Positions 27,692 through 36,760 of a stretch of 64,000 bases of DNA are shown one piece after another. The DNA lies in contig NZ_JAFHKI010000115.1 of NCBI RefSeq assembly GCF_016937615.1, positions 19,934 through 83,933 on the forward strand, written 5' to 3'. Below the pieces are notes generated by a model. It was not told the DNA's origin, did no database searches, and saw nothing but the letters and a program-made list of their open reading frames with translations. This stretch comes from Pseudomonas lactucae. GTDB taxonomy: Bacteria; Pseudomonadota; Gammaproteobacteria; Pseudomonadales; Pseudomonadaceae. A program made the position numbers and the translations under genes. Positions within the stretch are counted from its first letter, which is position 1. Every line of letters starts with the position of its first letter.

Positions 27692-28519
27692 TTAACCCTT
27701 GAAAAACTGGTTGGCCTGGCTGAACGGCATTGAGCGCTCGGTAAAGGTGAATGTCCCCGACTCAAAAACTTCCTGAGCGGCGCGATAAAACTCGCCATAG
27801 GCCGCCAATGCCATCGCCGAGCCAACGCTGATGCGCTTGACGCCCATCGCGCTCAACTGCGCCACGCTGAGTTTGAGCCCGCCGGACATCAGCACATTCA
27901 CAGGCTTGGGCGCCACGGCCTTGACCACCGCCAGCACGTCTTCGGCGCTGCGCAGGCCGGGCGCATAGAGCACGTCGGCACCAGCTTCGGCGTAGGCTTG
28001 CAGGCGGCGAATGGTGTCGGGCAAATCCAGGCGGCCATGCAGGAAGTTTTCCGCGCGGGCGGTCAGGGTGAAGGGGAATGGCAGGCTGCGGGCAGCGGCA
28101 ACGGCGGCCTCCACGCGCGCGACGCCGAGGCTGAAGGAGTAGATCGGGTCGTGCGCAACGCCCGTGGCATCTTCGATGGAGCCGCCGACGATGCCCGTGG
28201 CCGCAGCACGCAGGATGGTCTGGGCACAGCCTTCGGGGGTGTCACTGAAGCCGTTTTCCAGATCAGCCGCAACCGGTAGCGCGGTAGCCTGGGCAATCAG
28301 GCCGGCGTTGAGCAAGGTGTCTTCCAGGGACAGCGCGCCTTCGGCATCCGGGCGCGCCAGGCTGAACGCATAACCGGCGCTGGTGGTGGCCAACGCTTCG
28401 AACCCCAGGCTGGCGAGCATCACGGCGGAGCCGGCATCCCATGGGTTGGGCATCACGAACGCGCGGTCGCGCTCATGCAGGGCCTTGAAGGTTTCGGCGC
28501 GAAGGGTTTGGGCATCCAT
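27692..28519 (-). CDS. Isocitrate lyase / PEP-mutase family protein
   Basis: TIM-barrel enzyme of 275 aa of the 2-methylisocitrate lyase/PEP phosphonomutase superfamily (C-C bond lyase or related). Visible are MPNPWDAGSAVMLASLGFEALATTSAG, DLENGFSDTPEG (metal-binding Asp/Glu loop), GGSIEDATG, TARAENFLHG and VNVLMSGG. The usual catalytic Cys loop is not present in KKCGH form, so it belongs to a divergent subgroup (oxaloacetate decarboxylase-like or carboxyvinyl-phosphonate-like) and its substrate is unknown. ATG at 28519 (MDAQTLRAETFKAL) follows AGGAG. Confidence 0.87.
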   Translation of the reverse strand: MDAQTLRAETFKALHERDRAFVMPNPWDAGSAVMLASLGFEALATTSAGYAFSLARPDAEGALSLEDTLLNAGLIAQATALPVAADLENGFSDTPEGCAQTILRAAATGIVGGSIEDATGVAHDPIYSFSLGVARVEAAVAAARSLPFPFTLTARAENFLHGRLDLPDTIRRLQAYAEAGADVLYAPGLRSAEDVLAVVKAVAPKPVNVLMSGGLKLSVAQLSAMGVKRISVGSAMALAAYGEFYRAAQEVFESGTFTFTERSMPFSQANQFFKG

Positions 28520-28545
28520 GGCTGACTCCTGGCGGAAAAAAGAGC

Positions 28546-29406
28546 CTAGAGTAACCCCAGTTGCTCCGCTTCGGGAGCGCGATCCAACGTCGGCAGCGCC
28601 GGCAGGCCTGGCAGGCGCGCCATCAGCCTTTCGTGGAAACGCAGCGCCAGTTGCGCGGCCAGGCGGTTGTCGGAGGTATGCAAGAACACGTACGGGGTGC
28701 GGCCCTCCTCGATCCAACCGGCGATTTTTTCCACCCATGGGACCAGGAAGGGGTCGTTGGCCTCAAGTTCCGGATGGCCGATAAACCGCACTTGGGGAAA
28801 CAGCGTCAGCGCGGCCGGGCGTGGTGGCACCTTGGGCTTTTTCGATTGGGCATGCAGCACCGCCGCCGAGGTGGAGGTGCAACTGAACAGTGCACGCGGG
28901 TCAAGGCATATACGCTCCACGCCACGGTCACGCAACAGACGGTTAAGCATGCGCTCGGCATCACCCTTGGCGAAGAACTCGGGGTGGCGCACTTCCACGG
29001 CCATCGGGCGCTCCAGTCCGTCGATAAAACCGGCCAGCTCGCCCAGGCGCTGCGGCGAAAAAGTCGCCGACAATTGCAGCCACAACGGCGAAACGCGCTC
29101 GCCCAATGGGCTCATGAGGCCAACAAAGCTTTCCGCCGCTGGCAACTGCTCACGCAAGTCGCCACCGTGGCTGATATCACCGGGGAACTTGGCGGTGAAG
29201 CGAAAATCATCGGGCATGATCTCGGCCCAGCGCTGCACGGTGGCGGCTGAGGGTCGGGCATAAAACGTGGTATTGCCTTCAACGGCGTTGAAGACCTGGG
29301 AATAGAGGGCGAGATAATCGCTGGAACGGGCATCGGCGGGGTACAGGTACTCGCGCCAAGCGTTTTCGCTCCAGGATGGGCAACCGATGAAGTAAGGCAG
29401 GCGCAT
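28546..29406 (-). CDS. DUF72 family protein (YecE-like)
   Basis: TIM-barrel-like protein of 286 aa with the DUF72 signature: FIGCPSWSENAWREYLYP at the start, then YSQVFNAVEGNTTFYARPS, FRFTAKFPGDISH and AVEVRHPEFF. The biochemical role is not established. The ATG at 29406 overlaps the stop of the upstream small gene (ATGA), so the two are translationally coupled. Confidence 0.9.
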   Translation of the reverse strand: MRLPYFIGCPSWSENAWREYLYPADARSSDYLALYSQVFNAVEGNTTFYARPSAATVQRWAEIMPDDFRFTAKFPGDISHGGDLREQLPAAESFVGLMSPLGERVSPLWLQLSATFSPQRLGELAGFIDGLERPMAVEVRHPEFFAKGDAERMLNRLLRDRGVERICLDPRALFSCTSTSAAVLHAQSKKPKVPPRPAALTLFPQVRFIGHPELEANDPFLVPWVEKIAGWIEEGRTPYVFLHTSDNRLAAQLALRFHERLMARLPGLPALPTLDRAPEAEQLGLL

Positions 29407-29696
29407 CAAATATGAATGTCGAGGCCCAGCACTTCCATATCCCATTCGACAAAGCCGGCGGTGGTCAGGTAGCTGGCCAGGGCGGTGGCGACGCTTTTGC
29501 TCATGGAGCGCGGGAAGACCATATCTTGCTGACGGGCTGGCAGGCCGCTGATGCGTGCTTGAGAACTGGCCTGCGCGTCGGACTGCACCTCAATGAAGTC
29601 CGGCGAATCTTCGACGGAGTCGTCTACCGTGACGTTTGCCTTGCGTGGCTTACGCTTGATTGGGTACGACTGTGAGGAAAATCCATCAATACGCAT
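29406..29696 (-). CDS. Conserved hypothetical protein, coupled to the DUF72 gene
   Basis: 96-aa protein (MRIDGFSSQSYPIKRKPRK...) with a polar, probably disordered first half and a C-terminal half containing ARQQDMVFPRSMSKSVATALASYLTTAGFVEWDMEVLGLDIHI. No signal peptide or known domain. It resembles small conserved Pseudomonas proteins of unknown function. The TGA overlaps the DUF72 ATG. The 160 bp upstream (29697-29856) are AT-rich and contain no gene. Confidence 0.75.
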   Translation of the reverse strand: MRIDGFSSQSYPIKRKPRKANVTVDDSVEDSPDFIEVQSDAQASSQARISGLPARQQDMVFPRSMSKSVATALASYLTTAGFVEWDMEVLGLDIHI

Positions 29697-29856
29697 AGGC
29701 GCGAACTCGCTATCAGTAATGGCATTTTGGCAGCACTGTCCGTCGCGCGCAAATGCTCTGGTGATAACTAGAACACATAATTTGAAAAAGGTTTAAAAAC
29801 AGCGGCAAATTCTGACGATTGGCGACTTTTAGCCCAAATTGCCATCATTTTTGGCG

Positions 29857-30543
29857 TCAAATAATCCCTCTTTCCGCCTTGGTCTGCGCAACCTTGTCAC
29901 GCAAGTACACCGGTGCGGCCTGATCGGCAGGTATCGCCTCGCCACGCTCGAAAGCAAAACGCGCCAGGGTCAGCAGGTCTTCGGCATGAGGCAGCATTGT
30001 GGCGTCCTGGCCAGCCAGCTGCACGCCGATACGCTCGCCATAGCCCCAGCCGGTGCCAGCCCCGAACCAATCACCGCTGGCGTCCTCAGGCAATACCGAC
30101 GACTCCGGTGGCTGCACCGCCTCTACTCCCACCAGGCGCATCTCGCCCGCCGTTTCGCGATAGCAGCCCCAATAGACCTCATCCATCCGCGCATCGATGG
30201 CCGCGGCCACTTGCGAGGCACCGTGTTCACGCAACGCACGCTGGGCCAGTACCGCCAGGTTGGACACCGGCAATACCGGACGCTCCAGCGCAAAGGCAAG
30301 GCCTTGCACCACGCCAATGGCGATGCGCACACCGGTGAACGCACCCGGGCCACGGCCGAAGGCGATGGCGTCGACCGCCGCCAGGGTGGTGCCGGCGTCT
30401 TCGAGAAGCTGCTTGATCATGGGCAACAGCTTCTGGGCGTGCAGGCGCGGGATCACCTCGTAGTGGCTGGTTACTTTGCCGTTGTGCAGCAAGGCAACGG
30501 AGCAAGCTTCAGTCGCGGTATCCAGGGCCAGCAGGATGCTCAT
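29857..30543 (-). CDS. tsaB: tRNA threonylcarbamoyladenosine biosynthesis protein TsaB
   Basis: Scaffold subunit (228 aa) that pairs with TsaD to make t6A37 in ANN-decoding tRNAs. The ASKHA-fold N-terminus ILLALDTATEACSVALLHNGKV and the conserved GRGPGAFTGVRIAIGVVQGLAFALE are visible. ATG at 30543 was chosen over an in-frame start seven codons upstream. It lies downstream of adk, as in P. aeruginosa. Its product feeds the tRNA base that TcdA, encoded earlier in the window, modifies further. Confidence 0.94.
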   Translation of the reverse strand: MSILLALDTATEACSVALLHNGKVTSHYEVIPRLHAQKLLPMIKQLLEDAGTTLAAVDAIAFGRGPGAFTGVRIAIGVVQGLAFALERPVLPVSNLAVLAQRALREHGASQVAAAIDARMDEVYWGCYRETAGEMRLVGVEAVQPPESSVLPEDASGDWFGAGTGWGYGERIGVQLAGQDATMLPHAEDLLTLARFAFERGEAIPADQAAPVYLRDKVAQTKAERGII

Positions 30544-30584
30544 CGGTGTGGGTGTCCAAGTCAAAAAAGTGCGCCAGTATAAAC

Positions 30585-30611
30585 AACAACGGCCCGCAAG
30601 CGGGCGTTGTG
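30585..30611 (-). terminator. Intrinsic terminator after adk
   Basis: On the minus strand the sequence reads ACAACGCCCGC-TTGC-GGGCCGTTGTTGTTTAT: a GC stem with a one-base bulge and a T-rich tail, 20 bp after the adk stop. Confidence 0.7.
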
Positions 30612-30630
30612 TATGAAGCGGATCGAAGGA

Positions 30631-31278
30631 TCAGCTCAGTGCCTGCAGCACCTTGGCAGTGATCGCTTCCACCGAACCCACGCCAGGGATGTGGCTGTAC
30701 TTCGGCTTGCCCTGGGCAGCGGACAGCTTCTGGTAAAAGTCCACCAGCGGCTTGGTCTGCGAGTGGTAGACCGACAGGCGATGACGCACGGTTTCTTCCG
30801 TGTCGTCTTTACGCTGCACCAGGTCTTCACCGGTGACATCGTCCTTGCCTTCAACCTTCGGCGGGTTGTAGACGACGTGGTACACGCGGCCCGAGCCTTC
30901 GTGAACGCGACGCCCGGCAATGCGCTGGACGATTTCTTCGTCTTCAACGGCGATTTCGACCACGGCGTCCAGCTCGACACCAGCCTTCACCAGGGCTTCA
31001 GCCTGGGGAATGGTGCGTGGGAAACCATCGAACAGGAAACCGTTCTTGCAGTCTTCCTGACTGATGCGTTCCTTGACCAGGTTGATGATCAGGTCATCGG
31101 AAACCAGGCCGCCGCTGTCCATCACGCTCTTGGCGATCAGGCCCAGCTCGGTGCCGGCCTTGACGGCCGCACGCAGCATGTCGCCGGTGGAGATTTGTGG
31201 AATGCCGAATTTTTCGGTGATGAACTTTGCCTGAGTACCTTTACCGGCCCCGGGAGCTCCCAGCAGAATGACGCGCAT
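30631..31278 (-). CDS. adk: Adenylate kinase
   Basis: Cytosolic enzyme of 215 aa that interconverts ATP + AMP and 2 ADP. The P-loop is LLGAPGAGKGTQAKF at the N-terminus, AMP-binding residues lie in ISTGDMLRAA, the motif FDGFPRTIPQAEAL follows, and the long LID form is present (HVVYNPPKVEGKDDVTGEDLVQR) without zinc cysteines. ATG at 31278 follows TGAGGAGCAC. The 295 bp upstream to ppc contain only the ppc terminator and presumably the adk promoter. Confidence 0.97.
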   Translation of the reverse strand: MRVILLGAPGAGKGTQAKFITEKFGIPQISTGDMLRAAVKAGTELGLIAKSVMDSGGLVSDDLIINLVKERISQEDCKNGFLFDGFPRTIPQAEALVKAGVELDAVVEIAVEDEEIVQRIAGRRVHEGSGRVYHVVYNPPKVEGKDDVTGEDLVQRKDDTEETVRHRLSVYHSQTKPLVDFYQKLSAAQGKPKYSHIPGVGSVEAITAKVLQALS

Positions 31279-31507
31279 CGATGTGCTCCTCAATTTTTTA
31301 TAGAGATGACGCTCGGATTCGCCACGTGGGGGCAAATCTCGTAGAAATACGGCTCGTAAAAATAGGATTCGGGCCGCACAAACGGCCAAAGGCTGATCAA
31401 GATACACAGCAGGCCTTAACCACACAAGCCGCCAAAAGTCGCAGGAACCCGTGCTGCGTATGCGCCATAGGTAGGGTGTGCCTGGGTGCAACCCAACCGT
31501 TCAAACA

Positions 31508-31533
31508 ACGACCGCCCGTTTCGGGGCGGTCGT
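31508..31533 (-). terminator. Intrinsic terminator after ppc
   Basis: Perfect 10-bp stem ACGACCGCCC (31508-31517) with GGGCGGTCGT (31524-31533) and a 6-nt loop. Read on the minus strand it is followed by TGTTTGAA. It lies 41 bp after the ppc stop. Confidence 0.75.
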
Positions 31534-31573
31534 CGCGGTTTAGCTGCAAGCCGTTGAGAACACGCAAAAAACC

Positions 31574-34218
31574 TCAGCCGGTGTTGCGCAAACCGGCGGC
31601 GATACCGGCCACGCAGACCAGCAGCGCCTGTTCCAGAGGGCTGTCCTGTGCCGCTTCCTGTTGACGCGAACGTGCCAACAACTCGGCCTGCAACAAGTGC
31701 AAGGGGTCGAGGTAGGTGTTGCGCAGGCGGATGAACTCCAGGGTGTCGGGGCTATGGGCCAGCAGTTGCGACTGGCCGGTCAGGCCGAGCACCACGCCAC
31801 AGGCCTGCGACAATAGGTCGCGCAAATGCGCTCCCAATGGCAACAGGTCGGACTGCACCAAGCGCTCATCGTACAAACGCGCGATATCGGCGTCGGCCTT
31901 GGCCAACACCATTTCCAGCATATCGATGCGGGTACGGAAGAATGGCCACTGCTCGCGCATCTGCCCCAGCAATTGGCCTTCGCCGCGCGCCAGGGCCTTG
32001 CTCAACGCAGCTTCCCAGCCGAGCCACGCTGGCAGCATCAGGCGGGTCTGGGTCCAGCCGAAGATCCACGGAATGGCCCGCAGGCTTTCTATACCGCCGG
32101 CACGACGCTTGGCCGGGCGGCTGCCCAATGGCAAACGGCCGAGTTCCCGCTCCGGCGTGGACTGGCGGAAATACTCGACGAATTGCGGATTTTCCCGCAC
32201 GACGGCGCGGTAGGCACTGACACCATCCGCCGCCAATTCGTCCATCAAATGTCGCCACGCTGGCTCCGGTGGTGGCGGCGGCAATAATGTCGCCTCCAGC
32301 ACGCCGCCAGGTACAGATTGAGGTTCTGTTCGGCGATGTCCGGCAGGCCGAACTTGAAGCGGATCATCTCGCCTTGCTCAGTGGTGCGGAACCGCCCCGC
32401 CACCGAACCCGGCGGCTGCGACAGGATTGCCGCGTGGGCCGGGCCGCCGCCACGCCCGACGGTGCCGCCGCGACCATGGAACAACAGCAGTTCCACCTGT
32501 TGCTCGCGGCAGATATCCACCAGCCGCTCCTGCGCCCGATACTGCGCCCAGGCGGCGGCGGTGGTGCCGGCATCCTTGGCCGAGTCGGAGTAGCCGATCA
32601 TCACTTCCTGCGGGCCCTGCAACCGCGCGCGGTAACCTGGCAGCAACAACAGCTGCTCGATCACAGGGCCGGCGTTATCCAGGTCGGCCAGGGTTTCGAA
32701 CAGCGGCACGACGCGCATCGGCCGTTGCACGCCCGACTCTTTAAGCAGCAGTTGCACGGCCAGCACATCCGACGCCGCGCCGGCCATGGAGATGACGTAC
32801 GAACCCAACGAACCCGCTGGTGCGGCAGCGATTTCCTTGCAGGTATTCAACACTTCAGCGGTATCCGCCGAGGGCTTGAAATAACCCGGCAGCAGCGGTC
32901 GACGGTTGGCCAGTTCCTTCATCAAAAAGCTGATACGTGCAGCTTCGTCCCAGTCCTCATAGCGACCCAGGCCCAGGTAATCGGTGATTTCGGTCATGGC
33001 CGCGCAATGGCGGCTGGCGTCCTGCCGAACATCCAGGCGTACCAGGAACAAGCCAAAGGTCACGGCCCGGCGCAGGCAGTCGAGCAACGGGCCATCGGCG
33101 ATCACGCCCATGCCGCACTCATGCAGCGACTGGTAGCACAGCTCCAGCGGCTCCAACAGGTCGCGGTTGTTCTGCAGCACCTCGGCCGGTGCAGGCGTGT
33201 TGCTGCCCAACGCGGTATGGGCCCACTGGCGCGTGGCACGCAGACGTTCGCGAAGCTGCTTGAGCAGGCTGCGGTAGGGTTCGACGCTGTCACCGACCTT
33301 GGCCTGCAACGCCGGGCTGGCCTTTTGCATCGACAGCTCGGAGGCCAGGTGGTCGATATCGCGCAAGTACAAATCGGCGGCCATCCAGCGCGCCAGCAGC
33401 AGCACTTCGCGGGTGACCGGCGCGGTGACATTCGGGTTGCCGTCGCGATCACCGCCCATCCAGGAAGCAAAGCGAATCGGCGCCGCCTCAAGCGGCAGGC
33501 GCAGGCCAGTGGCGGCATGCAAGGCCTGGTCAGCCTTGCGCAGATAACTGGGGATGGCGTGCCACAGCGAATGCTCGATGACGGCAAAGCCCCATTTGGC
33601 TTCATCCACCGGGGTGGGCCGGGTACGGCGGATTTCTTCGGTGTGCCAGGCTTCGGCGATCAGTCGTTGCAGGCGCTGACGGATCTGTTCGCGTTCGGCT
33701 GTGGTGAGGTCGCGGTGATCCTGCAGCGCCAGTTGCGCGGCAATCGCGTCGTATTTCTGGATCAGGGTACGGCGCGCCACTTCGGTGGGGTGGGCGGTGA
33801 GCACCAGTTCGATCTCCAGGCGGCCCAACTGGCGGGCCAGGGATTCGTTGCTGTGGCCTTCGCGTTGCAGGCGGGCCAGCAACTCCGGCAATACTCGGGA
33901 CTCGAAGGGCGCCGGTTGCGACTCGTCGCGCCGATGGATCAACTGGTACTGCTCAGCGATATTGGCCAGGTTGAGGAACTGGTTGAACGCCCGCGCCACC
34001 GGCAGCAGTTCGTCTTCCTGCAACTGGTTGAGGCGGGTGCTCAGTTCATCACCGGCGGCTTTCTCGGAAACGGCTCCACGGCGATCCGCCTTGGCGCCTT
34101 TGCGGATCTGCTCGATCTTGTCGAGAAAGTCATCGCCGTACTGCTCTCGAATGGTATTGCCCAGCAGTTCACCCAGCAGGTGAACATCCTCACGCAAGCG
34201 TGCATCGATATCACTCAT
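31574..34218 (-). CDS. ppc: Phosphoenolpyruvate carboxylase, frameshifted as read
   Basis: Anaplerotic enzyme (PEP + bicarbonate to oxaloacetate), about 881 aa when repaired, close to the 883 aa of E. coli. Catalytic and substrate motifs are intact: LVLTAHPTEVARRT, SWMGGDRDGNPNVTAPV, GYSDSAKDAG, LFHGRGGTVGRGGGP and, near the C-terminus, LRNTYLDPLHLLQAELL. The frame is lost at about 32302-32303: after NLNLYLAA the upstream frame runs into non-homologous residues, while the frame starting VLEATLLPPPPPEP continues the protein. One missing G in GGCGGC(G)GTGCTGG repairs it. ATG at 34218. Confidence 0.92.
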
Positions 34219-34299
34219 CAGCCAATCTCCAGCCAGAAATCCGGGACGCGCAGGTTTGCCAGAGTGCCGCCAGCTTGGTTTTATGACAAGACTTTAAAC

Positions 34300-34360
34300 C
34301 TTGCGACTTGCAGCTAGTCTCAACTGTGAGCCGTCACGCTTGTCAGCGTGGCGACCGGTC
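34300..34360. repeat. Repeat/hairpin sequence between divergent ppc and a small gene
   Basis: Contains a gacttgcagctag scrap of the dispersed repeat and a short inverted repeat gtcacgc-ttgtca-gcgtggc. It sits in the 183-bp divergent gap between ppc and the gene at 34402. No clear promoter could be assigned. Confidence 0.35.
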
Positions 34361-34401
34361 ACTCATCACCGTCCGCCAGCGCGGGCTTTATTGAGGTTGC
34401 C

Positions 34402-34746
34402 ATGAAAATCCGAGAACTGGCCCAGCATTGGGAAGAGAACGCCAAGGGCCGCCTGACAGAAACCAAATATGCGATCCACCTGGATGTTGAGGCCGCCGCG
34501 CGGCTGGCGGCCATCGCCGAAATGTACCCCAAGCGCCATCCCGAAGCGTTGCTCGGCGAGCTGATCGGCGCCGCCCTCGAAGAGCTGGAAGCCAGCTTTC
34601 CGTACATCAAGGGTCAGCAGGTCATCGCCACCGATGAAGAGGGTGACCCGCTCTACGAAGACGTCGGCCCTACGCCCCGCTTCCTGACCTTATCGCGCCG
34701 CTATCTGCATGATTTATCAGCCGGTTCCGACGAACCCAAGCACTGA
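34402..34746 (+). CDS. Conserved small protein, annotated in pseudomonads as pilin-assembly-like
   Basis: Soluble acidic protein of 114 aa (MKIRELAQHWEENAKGRL...) with a helical middle (HLDVEAAARLAAIAEMYPKRHPEALLGELIGAALEELEASF) and a conserved VIATDEEGDPLYEDVGPTPRFL segment. I recall similar Pseudomonas proteins labelled pilin assembly or type 1 pili tip component, but see no domain that proves it. ATG at 34402 has a TTGAGG site upstream; the earlier in-frame ATG at 34348 is weaker. Confidence 0.75.
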   Translation: MKIRELAQHWEENAKGRLTETKYAIHLDVEAAARLAAIAEMYPKRHPEALLGELIGAALEELEASFPYIKGQQVIATDEEGDPLYEDVGPTPRFLTLSRRYLHDLSAGSDEPKH

Positions 34747-34839
34747 CCGAGATTCACCAAACCCGTTAAACCCCTGGTATTCCGGGCCTCTCCCGAGGCT
34801 CGGCGTACTCCTGCGCGGGGCAAAAGTTCCATTTTTTTA

Positions 34840-34858
34840 CGCTGACCGATCAGTCAGG
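34840..34858. promoter_or_regulatory. Palindromic operator-like element upstream of the lipoprotein pair
   Basis: TGACCGATCAGTCA is a near-perfect 14-bp palindrome in the 284-bp gap between 34747 and 35030, followed by a T/A-rich run. It resembles TetR-type operators. The rest of this gap shows only an AT-rich stretch and, about 130 bp before the start codon, a loosely AlgU-like GAACTA...TCACA pair. Confidence 0.35.
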
Positions 34859-35030
34859 TATTTTTTTAGGCAAATCGCCATCCTCGCTGAACTATTCAAA
34901 AAAGCCGTCGGTCACAGCCAGTAAGCCATCACTTGGAACGGCCGTTTGAAAGGGTATTTCGAGCATTACCGCCGGGCCCGAAGCCGTTCGCCAATCGAGA
35001 TGGATTTTGAAGTTTTTCAGGAGTTATCCA

Positions 35031-35456
35031 ATGGAGTTGAAGACGATGAAGACCAGCACTGCCAAATCCTCGTTTAACCACCTGCGCGGGCTTAAATTGG
35101 CCGCGCTGGCAATCGGCACCAGCTTCGTTCTGGCGGGCTGCGCCGGCAACCCTCCGACCGAGCAATACGCAGTAACGCAGTCTGCGGTGAACAGCGCAGT
35201 CAGCGCCGGCGGCACCGAGTATGCGGCCGTAGAAATGAAGTCGGCCCAGGACAAGCTCAAGCAAGCTGAAATCGCTATGCACGACAAGAACTATGAAGAA
35301 GCCCGCCGCCTGGCCGAACAAGCCGAGTGGGATGCTCGCGTTGCAGAGCGTAAGGCCCAGGCCGCCAAGGCTGATCAGGCGGTGAAGGATTCCCAGAAGG
35401 CTGTCGACGAGTTGCGTAAGGAAGGCATGCGCCCGGCTGCTATCCAGCAGAAATAA
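35031..35456 (+). CDS. DUF4398-family lipoprotein
   Basis: Outer-membrane-type lipoprotein of 141 aa. A long n-region precedes the lipobox FVLAGCAGN. The mature part is a charged alpha-helical stretch (MKSAQDKLKQAEIAMHDKNYEEARRLAEQAEWDARVAERKAQAAKAD), typical of DUF4398. It is the likely homologue of P. aeruginosa PA3691, which precedes lptF. ATG at 35031 has AGGAG 7 nt upstream; MKTST five codons later is an alternative. It is 55 bp before the OmpA gene. Confidence 0.87.
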   Translation: MELKTMKTSTAKSSFNHLRGLKLAALAIGTSFVLAGCAGNPPTEQYAVTQSAVNSAVSAGGTEYAAVEMKSAQDKLKQAEIAMHDKNYEEARRLAEQAEWDARVAERKAQAAKADQAVKDSQKAVDELRKEGMRPAAIQQK

Positions 35457-35511
35457 GCCGCTTGCCGTAACCGCACCGCACCCGATATCGAATTGAAAGG
35501 ACGACACGATT

Positions 35512-36297
35512 ATGCGTAAACAATTGATGATCCCTGCCCTGCTGGCAATGAGCGTTGCTCTGGCCGCGTGCTCCACCCCGCCGAACGCGAACCTGGAAAA
35601 TGCACGGACCAATTTCTCGGCCCTGCAGGCCAACCCGAACGCCACCAAGGTAGCGGCCCTTGAAACCAAGGACGCACAAGACTGGCTGGACAAGGCTGAC
35701 AAGGCCTACCGCGACAAGGAAGACCAGAAGAAGGTCGACCAACTGGCCTACCTGACCAACCAGCGTGTTGAAGTGGCCAAAGACACCATCGCGCTGCGCG
35801 AGTCCGAAGCCAAGTTGAAGAACGCCGGCGACGAACGTGCCCGCGCTCTGCTGGACGCCCGTGATGCGCAAATCAAGCAATTGCAGGACAGCCTGAACGC
35901 CAAGCAAACCGATCGCGGCACGCTGGTGACCTTTGGCGACGTGCTGTTTGCCACCAACAAGTCCGACCTGAAATCCACGGGGCTGGTGAATATCACCAAA
36001 CTGGCGCAGTTCCTGCGCGACAACCCGGACCGTAAAGTGATTGTCGAGGGCTACACCGACAGCACCGGTTCCGATTCGTACAACCAGAGCCTGTCCGAGC
36101 GCCGTGCGGCCTCCGTACAACGTGCACTGGCCCAGCAAGGCGTGGATATCTCGCGCATCGTGACCCAGGGTTACGGCAAGGAATACCCGGTTGCCGATAA
36201 CGGCAGCGTGTCGGGCCGCGCCATGAATCGTCGTGTGGAAGTGACCATTTCCAATGACAACCAGCCGGTCAAGCCGCGTTCGTCGATGGCGAACTGA
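35512..36297 (+). CDS. lptF: OmpA-family outer-membrane lipoprotein (LptF-like)
   Basis: 261-aa envelope protein. The signal peptide ends in the lipobox VALAACSTP, followed by a DUF4398-like helical region (residues about 25-130). The C-terminal OmpA peptidoglycan-binding domain has FGDVLFATNKSDLKSTG, VIVEGYTDSTGSDSYNQSLSERRAASVQ and RIVTQGYGKEYPVADN. It corresponds in position to P. aeruginosa lptF (PA3692), which is under AlgU control there; whether that applies here cannot be read. It is followed by a strong terminator. Confidence 0.9.
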   Translation: MRKQLMIPALLAMSVALAACSTPPNANLENARTNFSALQANPNATKVAALETKDAQDWLDKADKAYRDKEDQKKVDQLAYLTNQRVEVAKDTIALRESEAKLKNAGDERARALLDARDAQIKQLQDSLNAKQTDRGTLVTFGDVLFATNKSDLKSTGLVNITKLAQFLRDNPDRKVIVEGYTDSTGSDSYNQSLSERRAASVQRALAQQGVDISRIVTQGYGKEYPVADNGSVSGRAMNRRVEVTISNDNQPVKPRSSMAN

Positions 36298-36310
36298 TCG
36301 AACGGCACTG

Positions 36311-36342
36311 AAAAAAAACCCACCTGACGGTGGGTTTTTTTT
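36311..36342 (+). terminator. Strong intrinsic terminator after lptF
   Basis: AAAAAAAACCCACC-TGAC-GGTGGGTTTTTTTT: a 6-bp GC core flanked by matching A and T runs, 13 bp after the stop codon. It can act in both directions and also ends the convergent gene at 36348. Confidence 0.9.
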
Positions 36343-36347
36343 GCTTG

Positions 36348-36644
36348 TCAGACAGGGATCTGGCGACCATTGTCGCTGTCCGGCATCATCGCCTCCATAC
36401 CTTGGCGCCCACTCATCATTTTTCTGATTTGGTCAGCGTCGGGCTGATCGCCCGAACCACCGGAGCCTGATCCGCCACCTCCCTGAGCACCACCGGCGCC
36501 CGCCAGCATTTCGAGAAGTTTCTTGAGCAGCTCCGAGTCCATTTTCCCCTGCTGATCACCAACGTCTTGAGCGCCATCCTGCCCCAGGCTTTCCTGACCC
36601 CTTGCCATTCCCAACATCTTGCTTATAGCGCCAATGCCATTCAT
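36348..36644 (-). CDS. Gly/Met/Asp-rich, Cys-free small protein (harpin-like composition)
   Basis: 98-aa protein starting at ATG 36644, which has GGAG 5 nt upstream. Composition is unusual: 22 Gly, many Met, Gln and Asp, and no Cys, Trp, Tyr, Phe, His or Thr at all. A helix-prone block (KMDSELLKKLLEMLAGAG) leads into a Gly/Ser run, then DQPDADQIRKMMSGRQGMEAMMPD. Short, acidic, Gly-rich, Cys-free proteins with an amphipathic Leu helix recall harpins of type III secretion, but no secretion genes are nearby. That resemblance is inference; the gene is not recognised. Confidence 0.55.
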   Translation of the reverse strand: MNGIGAISKMLGMARGQESLGQDGAQDVGDQQGKMDSELLKKLLEMLAGAGGAQGGGGSGSGGSGDQPDADQIRKMMSGRQGMEAMMPDSDNGRQIPV

Positions 36645-36760
36645 ATCTACTCCAGAGTCCATATTCGTAAGCTATCTGCCAGTCGTACTGGCAAACTAGT
36701 CAGTGGCGCTTTACGACAAACGGTTCCAGATATTTCCGGCGTTTTAGGGTGAAAAAAGTG

